Below, piece after piece: positions 33,726-42,755 of a DNA stretch of 50,111 nucleotides. Under the pieces are notes generated by a model that did not search any database, was not told the origin of the DNA, and saw only the letters and a list, made by a program, of their open reading frames with translations. The translations under genes and the position numbers were made by a program. Each line of letters begins with the position of its first letter. The stretch's first letter is position 1. Source of the stretch: Ureibacillus sp. (lineage in GTDB: Bacteria; Bacillota; Bacilli; Bacillales_A; Planococcaceae). Location: contig JAPSJC010000007.1 in NCBI GenBank assembly GCA_031178355.1, forward strand, positions 24,195 through 74,305, read 5' to 3'.

Positions 33726-34109
33726 ATGATGATTCGGATTGAACCGGATTCAGATATTGCAATTTACACGCAGTTGACTAATCAAATTATTGAAGGAATT
33801 GCAAAAGGTGACATTAAACCAGGGGATTCTTTACCATCAGTGCGTGCTTTTGCAGCTGATCTTGGTGTAAATATGCACACAGTAAATAAAAGCTATCATG
33901 AATTAGAAAAAAAAGGCATTATTCGAATTGTTCCTAAGTCAGGCGCAATTATCAATATACAAAATGGTTATGATAATGAGCTGTATACAAGATTGAGAGA
34001 GGGTATGAAGCCGCAGATTGCAGAGGCGATTGTGTTTGGAATGTCAGAAAAGGATATTCAAAACCTTGTAAAATCTGTTGTTGATGAATTTAAAAAAAGC
34101 ATTGATTAA
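33726..34109 (+). CDS. GntR-family regulator, YtrA subfamily (YhcF-like)
   Basis: A 127-residue transcription regulator made of one GntR winged helix (about 10-75: YTQLTNQIIEGIAKGDIKPGDSLPS, LGVNMHTVNKSYHELEKKGII) and only a short helical tail, the YtrA-type layout. Such short GntR proteins act as dimeric repressors of adjacent transporter or membrane-protein genes, often induced by cell-envelope stress. The inverted repeat at 33663-33685 is the likely operator. The ATG at 33726 follows GGAGG by eight bases; the next codon is also ATG. It is first of three co-directional genes with short gaps of 30 and 19 bases. Confidence 0.88.
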   Translation: MMIRIEPDSDIAIYTQLTNQIIEGIAKGDIKPGDSLPSVRAFAADLGVNMHTVNKSYHELEKKGIIRIVPKSGAIINIQNGYDNELYTRLREGMKPQIAEAIVFGMSEKDIQNLVKSVVDEFKKSID

Positions 34110-34139
34110 ATACATAAAAACAGTTGGGAGGGACTTTTA

Positions 34140-35246
34140 ATGTCAATATCATTATTGCTATGTATTGTACTTATTTTATTCCTTATTATTGCACAAACAG
34201 TAATTCCTTACTTAGTAAAGAGAACTGTTGTATTTGGAATAACAATTCCGGAACAATATATTCGTCATCACAAACTTAATCAGTTCAAAAAACAATATTC
34301 TATTTTCACATTAGCTATTACACTAGTCGCTTTAGCAGTCTACCTTATATGGGGACTTAGTAACAATGTAAGTGAAGAGCAGATTGTTGTTGTGGGGACA
34401 TTTTTAGAATTTGGTATTATCTTTATTAGCCTAACTTTTTACTTTTATTTCCACGGGAAAATAAAACAGTTAAAACGTACTAATAAATGGACTGAAAATT
34501 TAAAGCAGGTACAAGTAACTGATTTGTCAATACGCTCCCAAGATGAAATGCTTCCTTGGTATGGATATATACTTCCGATGATGATCACAATTGGATTAAT
34601 CATTTACACAATCATGAATTATGATTTATTGCCTGATAATATCCCGACTCACTGGGGACCGAGTGGTGAGCCTGATGCGTTTACACAGAAAACGCCGTTT
34701 ACCGCTGTACAAATGCCAGTATTTTTATTACTAATTCAAACGATGTTTTTAGGAATTCATATAGGAACGAAAAAATCAGGTATTAAATTAAGTGTCACTA
34801 ATGCAGCTGCTTCAAAACGAAGACAATTAGGTATGCGAAAATATTCGAGTTGGCTATTATTTTTAGCCGTTTTAGCTATGACAATATTATTTACTTTCTT
34901 CCAATTAACGACGATTCATCCAAACTTATTTGAAGGAACGCCTATGAGTTTCATTCTTCCTTTTGGAATATTAGCTATTATTTTATTAGCAACTGTACTC
35001 TTTGCCATTACAGTTGGCCGTTCGGATAAAACAACTGACCCGGTAATCGAAGGAGATGTCACAGATATCGACGATGATCGTTATTGGAAGGGTGGACTAT
35101 GCTATTTTAATAAAAATGATCCGTCAATATTTGTTGAAAAACGTTTTGGTGTTGGTTACACTTTAAACTTTGCTAATCCATTAGGATATTTAATTGTGTT
35201 TCTACCACTTTTAATAATCCTTTTTGTTACGTTACTCTTAAATTGA
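34140..35246 (+). CDS. DUF1648/DUF5808 membrane protein (SdpI-like)
   Basis: A 368-residue membrane protein with about eight helices. The segment LLPDNIPTHWGPSGEPDAFTQ is the DUF1648 signature found in SdpI-type immunity and related proteins. A C-terminal DDDRYWKGGLCYFNKNDPSIF followed by VEKRFGVGYTLNFANPLGY is the DUF5808 pattern. GGGAGG precedes the ATG. SdpI of B. subtilis protects against a toxic peptide and relays a signal; this protein lacks a clear second SdpI domain, so that role is only a possibility. Co-transcribed with the GntR regulator and the CPBP protein. Confidence 0.8.
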   Translation: MSISLLLCIVLILFLIIAQTVIPYLVKRTVVFGITIPEQYIRHHKLNQFKKQYSIFTLAITLVALAVYLIWGLSNNVSEEQIVVVGTFLEFGIIFISLTFYFYFHGKIKQLKRTNKWTENLKQVQVTDLSIRSQDEMLPWYGYILPMMITIGLIIYTIMNYDLLPDNIPTHWGPSGEPDAFTQKTPFTAVQMPVFLLLIQTMFLGIHIGTKKSGIKLSVTNAAASKRRQLGMRKYSSWLLFLAVLAMTILFTFFQLTTIHPNLFEGTPMSFILPFGILAIILLATVLFAITVGRSDKTTDPVIEGDVTDIDDDRYWKGGLCYFNKNDPSIFVEKRFGVGYTLNFANPLGYLIVFLPLLIILFVTLLLN

Positions 35247-35265
35247 TTTAGTAGGAGAGGTTACT

Positions 35266-36054
35266 ATGAAAATTGATTTTAAAATAGCAGTTTTGCTTGC
35301 TGTCATTTGTTTTTTAGGCGGAATTTTTGTCGTCCCCTATCAGTTAAATTCTATGAAGGTGTTATTACCTGAACAGTTTGAAATGGCGATGAATTCTATT
35401 GCAATACCTTTTCCATTCCTAGTATTATTAAGTGCTATTCAATTAACAGTTATAGCTTTTATTGCTGCTTATATTGGAGTGAAATTGTCCCGAAAGACTA
35501 GATTATCACTTCCAATATTAGATGCATTATTTAAGAAGGAAGCAATCCGTATTGATAAAACGGGTGTAATCCTAGCAATACTATTTGGTGTCATGACAAG
35601 TATTATCATTATAGGTGCAGACCGTTTTTATTACCAATATGAGATTGAAGTAATTGGTCAAAACGAGCCACAATTCTCTTTATTGGGTTTAATTGCTAGT
35701 GTTTTATACGGTGGGGTATTTGAAGAAGTACTTACGAGACTATTTTTTATGAGCTTACTGGTATGGATCATGATAATACTATTTAGAAAAAGTTCCTCAA
35801 CATTAAATAGTGCATTTTATTGGGTCGCAATCATCCTTGCAGCTGCTTTATTTGCAGCAGGACATCTACCTGCAACGGAAGTACTTTTTGGGGAATTAAA
35901 CACAACGATTATAATTCGATCCTTTTTGCTAAATGGTATTGGGGGAATCTTCTTTGGGTATCTATATTGGAAAAGAGGAATCGAATATGCTATTTTATCC
36001 CATATGTTTACACATATAGCAACACAATTACTATTTATTCCATTGTTTTATTAA
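35266..36054 (+). CDS. CPBP-family intramembrane metalloprotease (Abi/Rce1-like)
   Basis: A 262-residue protein with about seven helices and the CPBP (type II CAAX protease/bacteriocin-processing) motifs: GGVFEEVLTRLFF holding the EExxxR pair, FAAGHLPAT with its histidine, and SHMFTHIATQ with the third motif. Bacterial members process or give immunity to bacteriocins, or serve regulated proteolysis. GGAGAGG precedes the ATG. As the third gene of the GntR-DUF1648-CPBP unit it would be controlled by the same operator. Catalytic activity is inferred from motifs only. Confidence 0.85.
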   Translation: MKIDFKIAVLLAVICFLGGIFVVPYQLNSMKVLLPEQFEMAMNSIAIPFPFLVLLSAIQLTVIAFIAAYIGVKLSRKTRLSLPILDALFKKEAIRIDKTGVILAILFGVMTSIIIIGADRFYYQYEIEVIGQNEPQFSLLGLIASVLYGGVFEEVLTRLFFMSLLVWIMIILFRKSSSTLNSAFYWVAIILAAALFAAGHLPATEVLFGELNTTIIIRSFLLNGIGGIFFGYLYWKRGIEYAILSHMFTHIATQLLFIPLFY

Positions 36055-36057
36055 TAA

Positions 36058-36104
36058 AAAACTTCCTACTTGTAAATCGCTTTGATTAAGTAGGAAGTTT
36101 TATT
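36058..36104. terminator. terminator after the CPBP gene
   Basis: AAAACTTCCTACTT (36058-36071) pairs perfectly with AAGTAGGAAGTTTT (36088-36101). T runs occur on both strands, so it can also stop the convergent OFA transporter transcript. Confidence 0.88.
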
Positions 36105-36172
36105 GTTTTTTATTTAAACTATTTATTTGAACTTGTGTAATCTTTCCACATGAATAGGTTTTTGAGTAAGAA

Positions 36173-37435
36173 TTAACCTATAGTTGAAACATCCCCAATT
36201 TTTAAATCTTTCTCAGATTCTTTTTGCTTTTTCTTTAACTTTCTAACATCAAATTGAATCCATAGTGAAATAATCAGTGAGATTCCGATTAAGACAGAGA
36301 ATAAATAGAATACTGGTTCATAGCTATTTGTTGCGCTTCGAATTGTTGTAACGATTATTGGTCCGAATACGCCACCTAATGACCAAGTTGTTAATAAATA
36401 ACCGTGAATAACACCTAATTGTTTTGTGCCAAACAGGTCACTTGCAAATGCAGGTAAGTTAGAGAATCCACCACCGTAACAACTAACAACAAGGAAAATT
36501 AACAACTGGAAGATTATTAGGTTCGTAGTAAATGGTAATGTAATGAAAGTAACTAATTGAATGATAAAGAATATAACAAATACATTATGTCGACCTATAT
36601 AATCGGAAGCAGCAGCCCATAATAGGCGTCCACCACCATTAAATAATCCCATTAAACCTACCATTGTAGCAGCGCCAGCGACAGACAATCCTACAATCTC
36701 TTGAGCCATAGGAGATGCTACAGAAATCATCATAATTCCAGCTGTTACGTTAACTAAATGCATTGACCAAAGCATCCAGAAGTGTTTTGTTTTAACCGCT
36801 TCCTTTGCAGAAAGCTGTGCAATAGGTTGTATTCCTTTTGAACTAGCATATTTATCAACAGATACATTTCCAACCGGAGGAGCAATGTAAAGGGCTCCGA
36901 GTAACATTAATACAAAATAACTAATCCCTAAAATAAAATAGGTATTAGAGATACCTACACCATTCATTAAGTTAGCTGCAACAGGTGCTGTAATTAATGC
37001 ACCAGAACCAAACCCAAGTACGGCCATACCAGTTGCAAGTCCTCTACGATCAGGGAACCATTTTACTAAAGTTGAAACCGGAGCTATATAACCGATTCCC
37101 ATTCCCAATCCACTTAGTAAACCGTAAGTTGCCCAATATAGGACAATCGAATCTGAAAGGATTGCTACGCCCGCACCTGCTTGTCCGGCTCCAAAAAGTA
37201 TTGCAGCAACAATCGCAGATTTACGTGGCCCCATTTTTTCTACTAAACTTCCAAATAACGCAGCTGCAAAACCTGCCAGTCCCATCATAATTGTAAAGGC
37301 TATAGTAACATCTGTTGAACTCCAGCCCATTTGTGCAGTAATTGGATTTTTATAGACACTGTATGCATATGCTCCACCTATTGAAAGGTGAATTGCAATA
37401 GCAGAAAGTGCGATTAACCATCTATTTTTATTCAT
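36173..37435 (-). CDS. OFA-family MFS transporter
   Basis: A 420-residue major facilitator of the oxalate/formate antiporter group, 12 helices. The N-terminus WLIALSAIAIHLSIGGAYAYSVYKNPI, the LSGLGMGIGYIAPVSTLVKWFPDRRGLATG block and GGGFSNLPAFASDLFGTKQLG are family hallmarks. OFA proteins exchange or export small monocarboxylates or dicarboxylates; a specific substrate cannot be deduced and no oxalate-degradation gene is nearby. GAAAGAG precedes the ATG on the minus strand. The C-terminal tail is charged and cytosolic. Confidence 0.88.
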   Translation of the reverse strand: MNKNRWLIALSAIAIHLSIGGAYAYSVYKNPITAQMGWSSTDVTIAFTIMMGLAGFAAALFGSLVEKMGPRKSAIVAAILFGAGQAGAGVAILSDSIVLYWATYGLLSGLGMGIGYIAPVSTLVKWFPDRRGLATGMAVLGFGSGALITAPVAANLMNGVGISNTYFILGISYFVLMLLGALYIAPPVGNVSVDKYASSKGIQPIAQLSAKEAVKTKHFWMLWSMHLVNVTAGIMMISVASPMAQEIVGLSVAGAATMVGLMGLFNGGGRLLWAAASDYIGRHNVFVIFFIIQLVTFITLPFTTNLIIFQLLIFLVVSCYGGGFSNLPAFASDLFGTKQLGVIHGYLLTTWSLGGVFGPIIVTTIRSATNSYEPVFYLFSVLIGISLIISLWIQFDVRKLKKKQKESEKDLKIGDVSTIG

Positions 37436-37877
37436 AATTTCTCTTTCAACCCCTCATTTTCTAACTAGTGAATTATTTGTGTATAATTCTTTTTAGTAAA
37501 CATACCATTTTCTAAAATAGTATTGCAATAGAAATTTTCAAAAAAATATTTTCTTTAAATAGAATATTGGTAGTTTAAGAGAGAGAAAATTGCAATTTAC
37601 TGTTTTATAACAGATCATGGGAGTTGTGGAAAAACGTATGTATAAAGGGTTTTGTTGTTATAAAATCAACTGATACAGCTATTTGAAAGTATAAAACAGA
37701 AAATTAAAGTATAAAAAATAAGATAACGTTATTTTGTAGAATATTTACGAGTAACATAATTCTATGTTTAAATTCTCAACCAATAAAGTAATGTATAATT
37801 ATTCCAATGTAGTAAAGGTATAGAAAAAAGGCAAAAAAAGTAGTGATAAAACAATCGTTTATCACTACAGAAAGCTC
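37436..37877. other. AT-rich intergenic region, OFA transporter to rlmCD
   Basis: No credible gene. TTTTATAACA (37603-37612) and TGTTATAAAA (37656-37665) are a perfect 10-base inverted pair, and CTGTTTTATAACAG (37600-37613) is a small palindrome, so operator sites for the OFA gene are possible. A terminator occupies 37831-37868. Confidence 0.5.
37831..37868 (-). terminator. intrinsic terminator of rlmCD
   Basis: GTAGTGATAAA (37840-37850) pairs with TTTATCACTAC (37858-37868); on the minus strand it is followed by a run of seven T. Confidence 0.88.
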
Positions 37878-39263
37878 TTATTGATTTTTTAATATTAATT
37901 TTGCTACAATCTCGACTCTAGCAGTTTGGGGGAACATATCAACAGGCTGGATATACTCAACTTTATATAGTTTTGTTAGCTCACTTAGATCCTTAGCAAA
38001 TGTAGAAGGATTACACGATGTGTAAACAAAACGCTTTGGTTTAATTTTTAAGACTGTTTTAATGAAGCTTGGAGCTAATCCAGTGCGCGGTGGGTCAACT
38101 GTAACTACATCCGGAACGAATCCTTCTTTTCGCCATTTTTCAAGCCATTCTTCTGCAGTGCCCGTATAATATTTAGCATGTTTGAACCCATGATTTCGTG
38201 CATTCTTTTTCGCATCTACTATACTTTCAGGTACAACGTCCATTCCTCTTACTTCTTTTGCATCTTTAGCAAGCCATAGTCCAATGGTACCGACACCACA
38301 ATATGCATCTACTACTGTCTCTTTTCCTGTTAAAGTGGCAGCTTTTTTTATTTCATCATATAAATGAATGGTTTGTTCAGGATTTAGTTGGAAAAACGCT
38401 CTTGAAGAAAGATCGAAGGCAAGTTCTCCTAATTTCTCATGTATTGTTTCTTTTCCATATAGTACGACTGTTTCATCGCCAAAAATGAGAGAGGTTTTTT
38501 CTTTATTAACATTTTGTGTAATGGACACAATACTTGGGTCGATTTTTAGCATTCTTTCAATGAGCTCATCTTTGTGAGGTAGTTCTTTTCTTGTTGTTAC
38601 TAGACAAACTTGTGTTTCACCAGTTGATATACCAGTACGGACAACAATTGTACGAATTAACCCATTTAGAGATTTTCCATCATAAATTGAAATATTAAGC
38701 TTTTGCAAAATTTTACGAGTACCAACAGTAATTTTTGATGTTAGTGGATGCTGAACAGCACATTCATTAATGTTTAGTAATTTATTTGTCCCTTCAGCAA
38801 AAAGACCAGCATAAACTCGTTTGCCTTCTTTTCTAACTTGGAAGGAGCTTTTATTTCTATAATGCCATGGATCATCCATTCCAATAGTCGGTCGAACATC
38901 CAATGAATCTATGATTGGCTTTACGTACTTTTCAAGAGATTGAATAACCATATCCCGTTTTTCATATAATTGACCTGTGTAACTTAGATGCTGAAGCTGA
39001 CAACCACCACATTCAGCATATACTGGGCAACTAGGTTCTTGACGAAATTCGGAGGCTTTTCGGATATTTATGATTTCTGCTTCCGCAAAATTTCGTTGTA
39101 CCTTAGAAACTTTAACCGTAACTTCTTCTCCTGGAAGGGCACCTTTTACAAACACTACGTTTCGTTTGAAAAATCCTACCCCTTCACCATTGATTCCTAA
39201 TCTTTTTATTGTTAAAGGAAATTTTTGTCCAATTTCCATTGTTACCTTATCGCTCAAAAGCAT
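37878..39263 (-). CDS. 23S rRNA (uracil-C5)-methyltransferase, RlmD/RlmCD type
   Basis: S-adenosylmethionine-dependent methyltransferase of 461 residues that makes 5-methyluridine in 23S rRNA. An N-terminal TRAM domain (about 10-68) is followed by a [4Fe-4S] site C79, C85, C88 and C168 ([12 protein letters not shown] ... NECAV). The AdoMet motif is [16 protein letters not shown], and the nucleophile is C417 in [10 protein letters not shown]. In B. subtilis one enzyme of this type modifies both U747 and U1939. The ATG at 39263 follows AAGGACGTGA; an in-frame ATG eight codons later is also possible. Monocistronic. Confidence 0.92.
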   Translation of the reverse strand: MLLSDKVTMEIGQKFPLTIKRLGINGEGVGFFKRNVVFVKGALPGEEVTVKVSKVQRNFAEAEIINIRKASEFRQEPSCPVYAECGGCQLQHLSYTGQLYEKRDMVIQSLEKYVKPIIDSLDVRPTIGMDDPWHYRNKSSFQVRKEGKRVYAGLFAEGTNKLLNINECAVQHPLTSKITVGTRKILQKLNISIYDGKSLNGLIRTIVVRTGISTGETQVCLVTTRKELPHKDELIERMLKIDPSIVSITQNVNKEKTSLIFGDETVVLYGKETIHEKLGELAFDLSSRAFFQLNPEQTIHLYDEIKKAATLTGKETVVDAYCGVGTIGLWLAKDAKEVRGMDVVPESIVDAKKNARNHGFKHAKYYTGTAEEWLEKWRKEGFVPDVVTVDPPRTGLAPSFIKTVLKIKPKRFVYTSCNPSTFAKDLSELTKLYKVEYIQPVDMFPQTARVEIVAKLILKNQ

Positions 39264-39550
39264 TCACGTCCTTCATTTAATCAATTACACCCTGGAGTAA
39301 TTGCCTTTGCCGGGGCTTTTAACATTGCTCAGTCTTAGATGGAGAAAATGTAGTTAAACACTTTTTGCAACTACTGTAAGGGTAAGACTTTATGAACAAT
39401 GTTAGACTATTCCTACATTATATCGAAGCAAATGTGTAAAGCAAGTACAGGAGATTGTTCATAAAATTATTAAAAGTTTAGTCTATTTGGAGTAGTTTTA
39501 CTCGCAATTATTTTGAAATCGTGATATTGTAATATGCAATCGAATATTAT
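39264..39550. other. divergent promoter region, rlmCD / riboflavin leader
   Basis: AT-rich, no gene seen. It should hold the promoters of rlmCD (minus) and of the FMN-riboswitch transcript (plus). TGATATTGTAATAT (about 39520-39535), with a TTGAAATC-like element upstream, is the best candidate minus-10 region for the leader. Confidence 0.4.
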
Positions 39551-39677
39551 TGTCCTTCGGGGTCGGGTGAAATTCCCAATCGACGGTGATGAAGTAATTC
39601 TAAGCCCGTGAGCTTTTTTTGAGCAGGATTTGGTGTAAGTCCAAAGCCGACAGTATAGTCTGGATGGGAGAAGGATG
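39551..39677 (+). promoter_or_regulatory. FMN riboswitch (RFN element)
   Basis: The conserved RFN blocks are all visible: TCCTTCGGGGTCGGGTGAAA at the 5' end, CGACGGTGATG, AGCCCGTGAG, GGATTTGGTGTAAGTCC, and AGCCGACAGTATAGTC with GGATGGGAGAAGG at the 3' end. TCCTTC (39553-39558) and GAAGGA (39670-39675) close P1. The aptamer binds FMN and here must act by transcription termination, since a terminator hairpin follows at 39749. It controls the ribE-ribB-ribH operon about 310 bases downstream. Confidence 0.95.
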
Positions 39678-39748
39678 TAAGTGTAAAATGCCATTAATCA
39701 TTTATTGATGGTCTTATTTATTAGTGCATTTATACATGATACAGACAC

Positions 39749-39780
39749 TCCCACTTATTAAGTAAGTGGGATTTTGTTTG
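39749..39780 (+). terminator. riboswitch-controlled terminator
   Basis: TCCCACTTA (39749-39757) pairs with TAAGTGGGA (39763-39771), followed by TTTTGTTTG. It lies about 70 bases after the aptamer, as expected of an FMN attenuator. Confidence 0.8.
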
Positions 39781-39789
39781 TTTAAAACT

Positions 39790-39818
39790 CTTTTTGAATG
39801 TAATCAAAAAGGCTTTTT
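39790..39818 (+). terminator. second terminator-like hairpin in the riboflavin leader
   Basis: CTTTTTGA (39790-39797) pairs with TCAAAAAG (39804-39811), followed by GCTTTTT. It may reinforce shut-off. The remaining 170 bases before ribE hold no gene; ribD, usual here in Bacillus, is absent. Confidence 0.55.
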
Positions 39819-39990
39819 AGTCATGGATACTAATAATACTCTCCCAAACCTCTTAGGCGAAATAATGCTTAAGTGGTTTTTTATTTGTGAATTTGTTGCT
39901 TTATGACAATGAAGAACAAGGGAGAAATTCTTAAACGCAGTCAAATCGTTAGAACACCTAATTATTAGAAATTTAAGTAGAGGTGATGTT

Positions 39991-40629
39991 ATGTTTACGG
40001 GAATTATTGAAGAAATAGGTAAAGTAACTGCAATTAAAAAAGATTCAACAAGCATGGAACTTACACTACATTGTCCCAAAATTTTAACGGATGCCCACTT
40101 AGGAGATAGTATATCGGTTAATGGTGTTTGTCTTACGATTACCAACTTACAAAGCGATCAGATGATGGTTGATGTTATGCCAGAGACTGTAAAAGCAACC
40201 AATATTCATCAATTAAAAATTGGTGATCGAGTAAATTTAGAACGGGCAATGTCTGCAAACGGTCGTTTTGGAGGACATTTTGTTTCTGGGCATGTAGATG
40301 GTTCTGGAACAATTCGTAGTATCAAACCGGTATCAAATGCGGTTTATATTGAAATTGAAATTCCCAAAGAACTTGCTGGAAATTGTATTCCAAGAGGATC
40401 TATTACAATAGATGGGACAAGTTTAACAATTTTCAATGTGTCGGAGACGAGTGTTACGATATCACTTATCCCACATACTCACGCTGAAACAATTTTAGGA
40501 ATGAAAAAAGTTGGTGATCAAGTAAATATAGAAACAGATTTGCTTGGGAAATATGTAAAACACCACTTAGTAAATAAAGAAGAAAAGTCAACTATTACAC
40601 TAGATTTTTTAAAACAAAATGGATTCTAA
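39991..40629 (+). CDS. ribE: riboflavin synthase, alpha subunit
   Basis: Dismutates two 6,7-dimethyl-8-ribityllumazine molecules to riboflavin. The 212-residue protein shows the two-fold repeated lumazine-binding barrel: [12 protein letters not shown] and [11 protein letters not shown] in the first half; [15 protein letters not shown] and [11 protein letters not shown] in the second. GAGGTGATGTT precedes the ATG. First gene after the FMN riboswitch. It ends a few bases before the ribB start, so the operon is tightly packed. Elsewhere in Bacillus the gene before it would be ribD, which is missing. Confidence 0.95.
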   Translation: MFTGIIEEIGKVTAIKKDSTSMELTLHCPKILTDAHLGDSISVNGVCLTITNLQSDQMMVDVMPETVKATNIHQLKIGDRVNLERAMSANGRFGGHFVSGHVDGSGTIRSIKPVSNAVYIEIEIPKELAGNCIPRGSITIDGTSLTIFNVSETSVTISLIPHTHAETILGMKKVGDQVNIETDLLGKYVKHHLVNKEEKSTITLDFLKQNGF

Positions 40630-40642
40630 GGGGGTGGCTATT

Positions 40643-41257
40643 GTGTTAGATAATATAGAAGAAGCATTAGCAGATTTAAAAGAAGGCAAAGCCATTATAG
40701 TTGTTGACGATGAAAATCGAGAAAATGAAGGCGATTTAGTCATACTAGCAGAATATGCAACACCTGAAAATATTAATTTTATGGCAATACATGGCCGAGG
40801 GTTAATTTGTACACCAATAACAGAAGAATTGGCAGCAAAGCTACACTTCAATCCAATGGTTGAAAATAATACAGATAATCATCAAACAGCTTTTACTGTA
40901 AGTATTGACCATATCGAAACAACAACTGGAATTAGTGCGTTTGAGCGATCATTAACAATTCAACAATTAATTAATCCCAATTCTAAACCTGAGCATTTTC
41001 GGAGACCAGGTCATGTTTTTCCGCTAATAGCAAAGAAAAATGGAGTACTTGAAAGGCGTGGACATACCGAAGCAGCGGTTGATTTAGCAATTGCTTGTGA
41101 TAGTTTCCCTGCTGGAGTTATTTGTGAAATCATGGCTGATGATGGCACAATGTTACGACTTGACGGTTTACGAGAATATGCCAGAATCCACGATTTGAAA
41201 ATAATCTCAATTGAGGATTTAGTGGATTATCGCACAGCTAAGGAAAAAGTAGTTTAA
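40643..41257 (+). CDS. ribB: 3,4-dihydroxy-2-butanone 4-phosphate synthase (single domain)
   Basis: Makes the four-carbon precursor of riboflavin from ribulose 5-phosphate. The 204-residue chain has [14 protein letters not shown] (metal/acid motif), [53 protein letters not shown] and [11 protein letters not shown]. Bacillus RibBA is about 400 residues with a C-terminal GTP cyclohydrolase II; this protein stops right after the first domain, so it is RibB only. The GTG at 40643 is chosen because AAGGGGGT (40628-40635) lies seven bases upstream and the length then fits; an in-frame ATG at 40619 overlaps ribE. Confidence 0.92.
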   Translation: MLDNIEEALADLKEGKAIIVVDDENRENEGDLVILAEYATPENINFMAIHGRGLICTPITEELAAKLHFNPMVENNTDNHQTAFTVSIDHIETTTGISAFERSLTIQQLINPNSKPEHFRRPGHVFPLIAKKNGVLERRGHTEAAVDLAIACDSFPAGVICEIMADDGTMLRLDGLREYARIHDLKIISIEDLVDYRTAKEKVV

Positions 41258-41301
41258 ATAAAAATGGAAATTTGAACGTTTAAATAGGAGGAGAATAATA
41301 T

Positions 41302-41769
41302 ATGGGTAAAATATTTGAAGCACAATTAATTGGTACGGACTTAAAAGTTGGAATTGTAGTAGGGCGTTTTAATGAATTTATTACATCAAAGTTAGTAGAC
41401 GGTGCGTTAGACGGATTAAAACGACACGGAGTAAATGAAGATAATATAGATGTTGCCTGGGTGCCAGGTGCATTTGAAGTACCATTTATCGCTAAACAAA
41501 TGGCTGAAACGGGCCAATACGATGCAATTATTGGACTTGGAACGGTTATTCGAGGTGCAACTACACATTATGATTATGTAAATAGTGAAACAGCAAAGGG
41601 TATTGCGAAAGTATCGTTAGACACAAATGTTCCAGTAATTTTTGGGCTTGTAACAACTGAAAACATTGAACAAGCAATTGAACGTGCTGGTACAAAAGCA
41701 GGAAACAAGGGGTACGACGCTGCGGTATCTGCTATTGAAATGGCTAATTTAAATAAAATGTTTAAGTAA
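41302..41769 (+). CDS. ribH: 6,7-dimethyl-8-ribityllumazine synthase
   Basis: Condenses the ribB product with 5-amino-6-ribitylaminouracil to give lumazine, the substrate of ribE. The 155-residue protein has [56 protein letters not shown] and the C-terminal [14 protein letters not shown], and forms capsid-like 60-mers in Bacillus. AGGAGGAGA precedes the ATG. It is the last gene of the riboflavin unit and ends with a perfect terminator at 41775. Confidence 0.96.
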   Translation: MGKIFEAQLIGTDLKVGIVVGRFNEFITSKLVDGALDGLKRHGVNEDNIDVAWVPGAFEVPFIAKQMAETGQYDAIIGLGTVIRGATTHYDYVNSETAKGIAKVSLDTNVPVIFGLVTTENIEQAIERAGTKAGNKGYDAAVSAIEMANLNKMFK

Positions 41770-41774
41770 TATAT

Positions 41775-41804
41775 AAAGGGACCTTAAGTTAATAAGGTCC
41801 CTTT
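41775..41804. terminator. terminator after ribH
   Basis: AAAGGGACCTTA (41775-41786) pairs with TAAGGTCCCTTT (41793-41804). It lies between convergent ribH and pdaA and can serve both. Confidence 0.85.
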
Positions 41805-41807
41805 ATG

Positions 41808-42605
41808 TTATTTCTTTTTACTTTCTAACGCATAATCCAGTACGAGGTCATCAAGCGAACCAAACGTATAGCCCTGTTTCTTTGCATCTTGAATAAATCT
41901 AGGTATACCTTCTGCATTATGTTTAGCTACTGTGTGCATTAAAATAATGGCACCTGGATGTAACTGTTTCATTAATTCATTATAAGTATAATCCCCGCTT
42001 TTTGTGGAATTCCTATCCCAATCGACAAAAGCAATTGACCAGAAAATATGGCGGTAGCCGTGTTTATTTCCTACTTCTAACACTTTCTCATTAAATATAC
42101 CTTCTGGAGGGCGTGCATAGTGTGTTCGTTCAACACCAGTTAATTCTTTTAAGGCTTGGTCGAATTTTTTCCATTCCTCAACCATTTTTTCTTCAGATAT
42201 TTTAGCCATATTAGGGTGTCCATACGAGTGGTTTCCTATGATGTGACCTTCGTTAATCATACGTTTTACTAAGTCAGTAGCACTCTTGAGATAATGGCCC
42301 GTTAAGAAGAATGTGGCTGGTACTTTTTCTTTTTTTAGAGTATCTAAAATACTTTCGGTATATCCATTTTCAAATCCATTATCAAACGTTAAATAAATTA
42401 CTTTTTCGTCTGATTTTCCTTTGTAAATCGAATTATATTTTTTTAACACGGACTCGAGCTCATTTCCAACGTATGCTGGTTCTCCATTTGTTGACTTTTT
42501 AAATCCCCAACTATATGTTTTTGCTGAAGCACTTGTTGGACTTAATATAAATGCAATAGCAAGGACCATTGTAAACAGTAAATAACTAAATTTATGTCTT
42601 CGCAT
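41808..42605 (-). CDS. pdaA: peptidoglycan N-acetylmuramic acid deacetylase PdaA
   Basis: Carbohydrate esterase 4 family enzyme needed to make muramic delta-lactam in the spore cortex, which germination lytic enzymes recognise. The 265-residue precursor has a signal peptide (1 to about 28, cleavage after SASA). The catalytic domain carries YLTFDNGFENGYT (D75, with N76 in place of the usual second Asp, as in PdaA), HIIGNHSYGHPNM (H126, H130), RPPEGIF and ILMHTV. GGAGG precedes the ATG on the minus strand. It is an orthologue of yfjS by sequence and by position near the recX-yfhP region. Sporulation control is expected but no clear promoter was assigned. Confidence 0.92.
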   Translation of the reverse strand: MRRHKFSYLLFTMVLAIAFILSPTSASAKTYSWGFKKSTNGEPAYVGNELESVLKKYNSIYKGKSDEKVIYLTFDNGFENGYTESILDTLKKEKVPATFFLTGHYLKSATDLVKRMINEGHIIGNHSYGHPNMAKISEEKMVEEWKKFDQALKELTGVERTHYARPPEGIFNEKVLEVGNKHGYRHIFWSIAFVDWDRNSTKSGDYTYNELMKQLHPGAIILMHTVAKHNAEGIPRFIQDAKKQGYTFGSLDDLVLDYALESKKK

Positions 42606-42755
42606 AAAAGTAAGAGCCTCCTTTTTTCTTAATTAGATTGTGCGAAAAGACTTTCATTATGCAGATACTTCAAAAAGGTTAAATAAACCAAGACATGTTG
42701 GAATGAAACATTGATTAAAAAAATGTATACTAATCTTATAAGGGAGTGTCACTCT

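Noticed and set aside
37617-37673. 18-codon ATG frame in the OFA-rlmCD gap
   Set aside because: Lacks a ribosome site and has no notable features; likely chance.
39804-40145. Minus-strand 113-codon frame overlapping ribE
   Set aside because: Lies antisense to a certain gene, has no ribosome site and no recognisable protein character.
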